From positions 1 to 13,186 of the forward strand of contig CAZUAY010000093.1 of assembly GCA_964618405.1 (NCBI GenBank): a stretch of 13,186 bases of DNA, written 5' to 3'. The notes under the pieces are model-generated. The model was not told the origin of the DNA. It did no database searches and saw only the letters and a program-made list of their open reading frames with translations. This DNA is from JBBQIY01 sp964618405. Its GTDB lineage: Bacteria; Verrucomicrobiota; Kiritimatiellia; RFP12; UBA3636. The stretch's first letter is position 1. Each line of letters opens with the position of its first letter. This document shows positions 13,004 to 13,186 of this stretch, in pieces. Position numbers and translations under genes: made by a program.

Positions 13004-13074
13004 GTAATCGGTCAGGCACAGGGGGCTGTGCCTGACCGATTACAGTCGCGAGTTGCGAGTTGCGAGTTGCGAGG
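13004..13074. repeat. Hairpin H1 copy 2 plus AGTTGCG heptamer array
   Basis: Positions 13004-13043 match 3372-3411 base for base, with the same 18-bp stem and GGGG loop. They are followed by AGTCGCG and three AGTTGCG units (13044-13071). The first copy is followed by AGTYGCT units, so the hairpin is conserved while the heptamer drifts or is exchanged. Confidence 0.9.
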
Positions 13075-13186
13075 CTGAAGAGAGTGAGTAGTGCGGAGTG
13101 CGGAGTTTCCGCTGGGGACACCCCAGGCCCCCTGAAGAGAGTGAGTAGTGAGGAGTGCGAAGTGAGTAGTTTCCGCCGGGGACACC
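13075..13186. repeat. 57-bp tandem repeat with GTTTCCGCTGGGG module (runs off the window)
   Basis: A unit starting CTGAAGAGAGTGAGTAGTG occurs at 13075-13131 and again from 13132 to the window end. Each carries GTTTCCGCYGGGGACACC near its end. In the first unit GCGGA (13100-13104) pairs with TCCGC (13108-13112) and CTGGGG (13112-13117) with CCCCAG (13121-13126), giving two adjoining small hairpins. Confidence 0.85.

Overview
The window looks like a chromosomal piece of an uncultured, probably anaerobic bacterium of the PVC superphylum, with Kiritimatiellota/Lentisphaerota the best guess. This rests on gene content and style and has moderate-to-low certainty. The clues are a group 4 [NiFe] hydrogenase small subunit, a CPBP protease of the exosortase/PEP-CTERM-associated type beside O-antigen-polymerase-like proteins, a Gfo/Idh/MocA sugar operon, and intergenic spaces packed with short mosaic repeats and hairpins. 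No rRNA, tRNA, CRISPR array or transposase gene was seen.

Layout. (1) 48-797, minus: [NiFe]-hydrogenase/NuoB-like small subunit with an N-terminal ferredoxin domain that has lost half of its cysteines. (2) 798-1167: repeat-filled spacer ending in a 14-bp tandem array that runs into the next gene and supplies its stop codon. (3) 1168-3332, minus: a two-gene unit of a CPBP intramembrane protease followed by a Wzy_C/O-antigen-ligase-like membrane protein. (4) 3360-3812: a repeat element apparently bounded by a 12-bp direct repeat, holding a second, nested MITE-like element with 23-bp inverted ends and a 9-bp direct repeat. (5) 3909-5232, plus: a nucleoside/guanine deaminase-like enzyme, another repeat patch, then a small lipoprotein. 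(6) 5257-10505, minus: a four-gene sugar operon, in transcription order Gfo/Idh/MocA oxidoreductase, divergent NagB-fold protein, AAC(3)/Antibiotic_NAT-family acetyltransferase, and a large TIM-barrel glycosidase-like protein. (7) 10506-11238: a hairpin-rich spacer. (8) 11239-12840, minus: a second Wzy_C/O-antigen-ligase-like membrane protein. (9) 12841-13186: a spacer with an identical copy of the 40-bp hairpin found at 3372, a heptamer array, and a 57-bp tandem repeat running off the window.

How the genes may work together. The CPBP protease and the two Wzy_C proteins fit an exopolysaccharide/exosortase surface system, although no exosortase is in view. The four-gene operon looks like a carbohydrate pathway in which a glycosidase-like protein, an oxidoreductase, a sugar-isomerase-fold protein and an N-acetyltransferase act on one, possibly amino-sugar, substrate. 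The NagB-like member lacks most of the residues that bind and deaminate glucosamine-6-phosphate, so its reaction is probably not the textbook one. The two points most worth following are this operon and the nested, direct-repeat-flanked repeat element.
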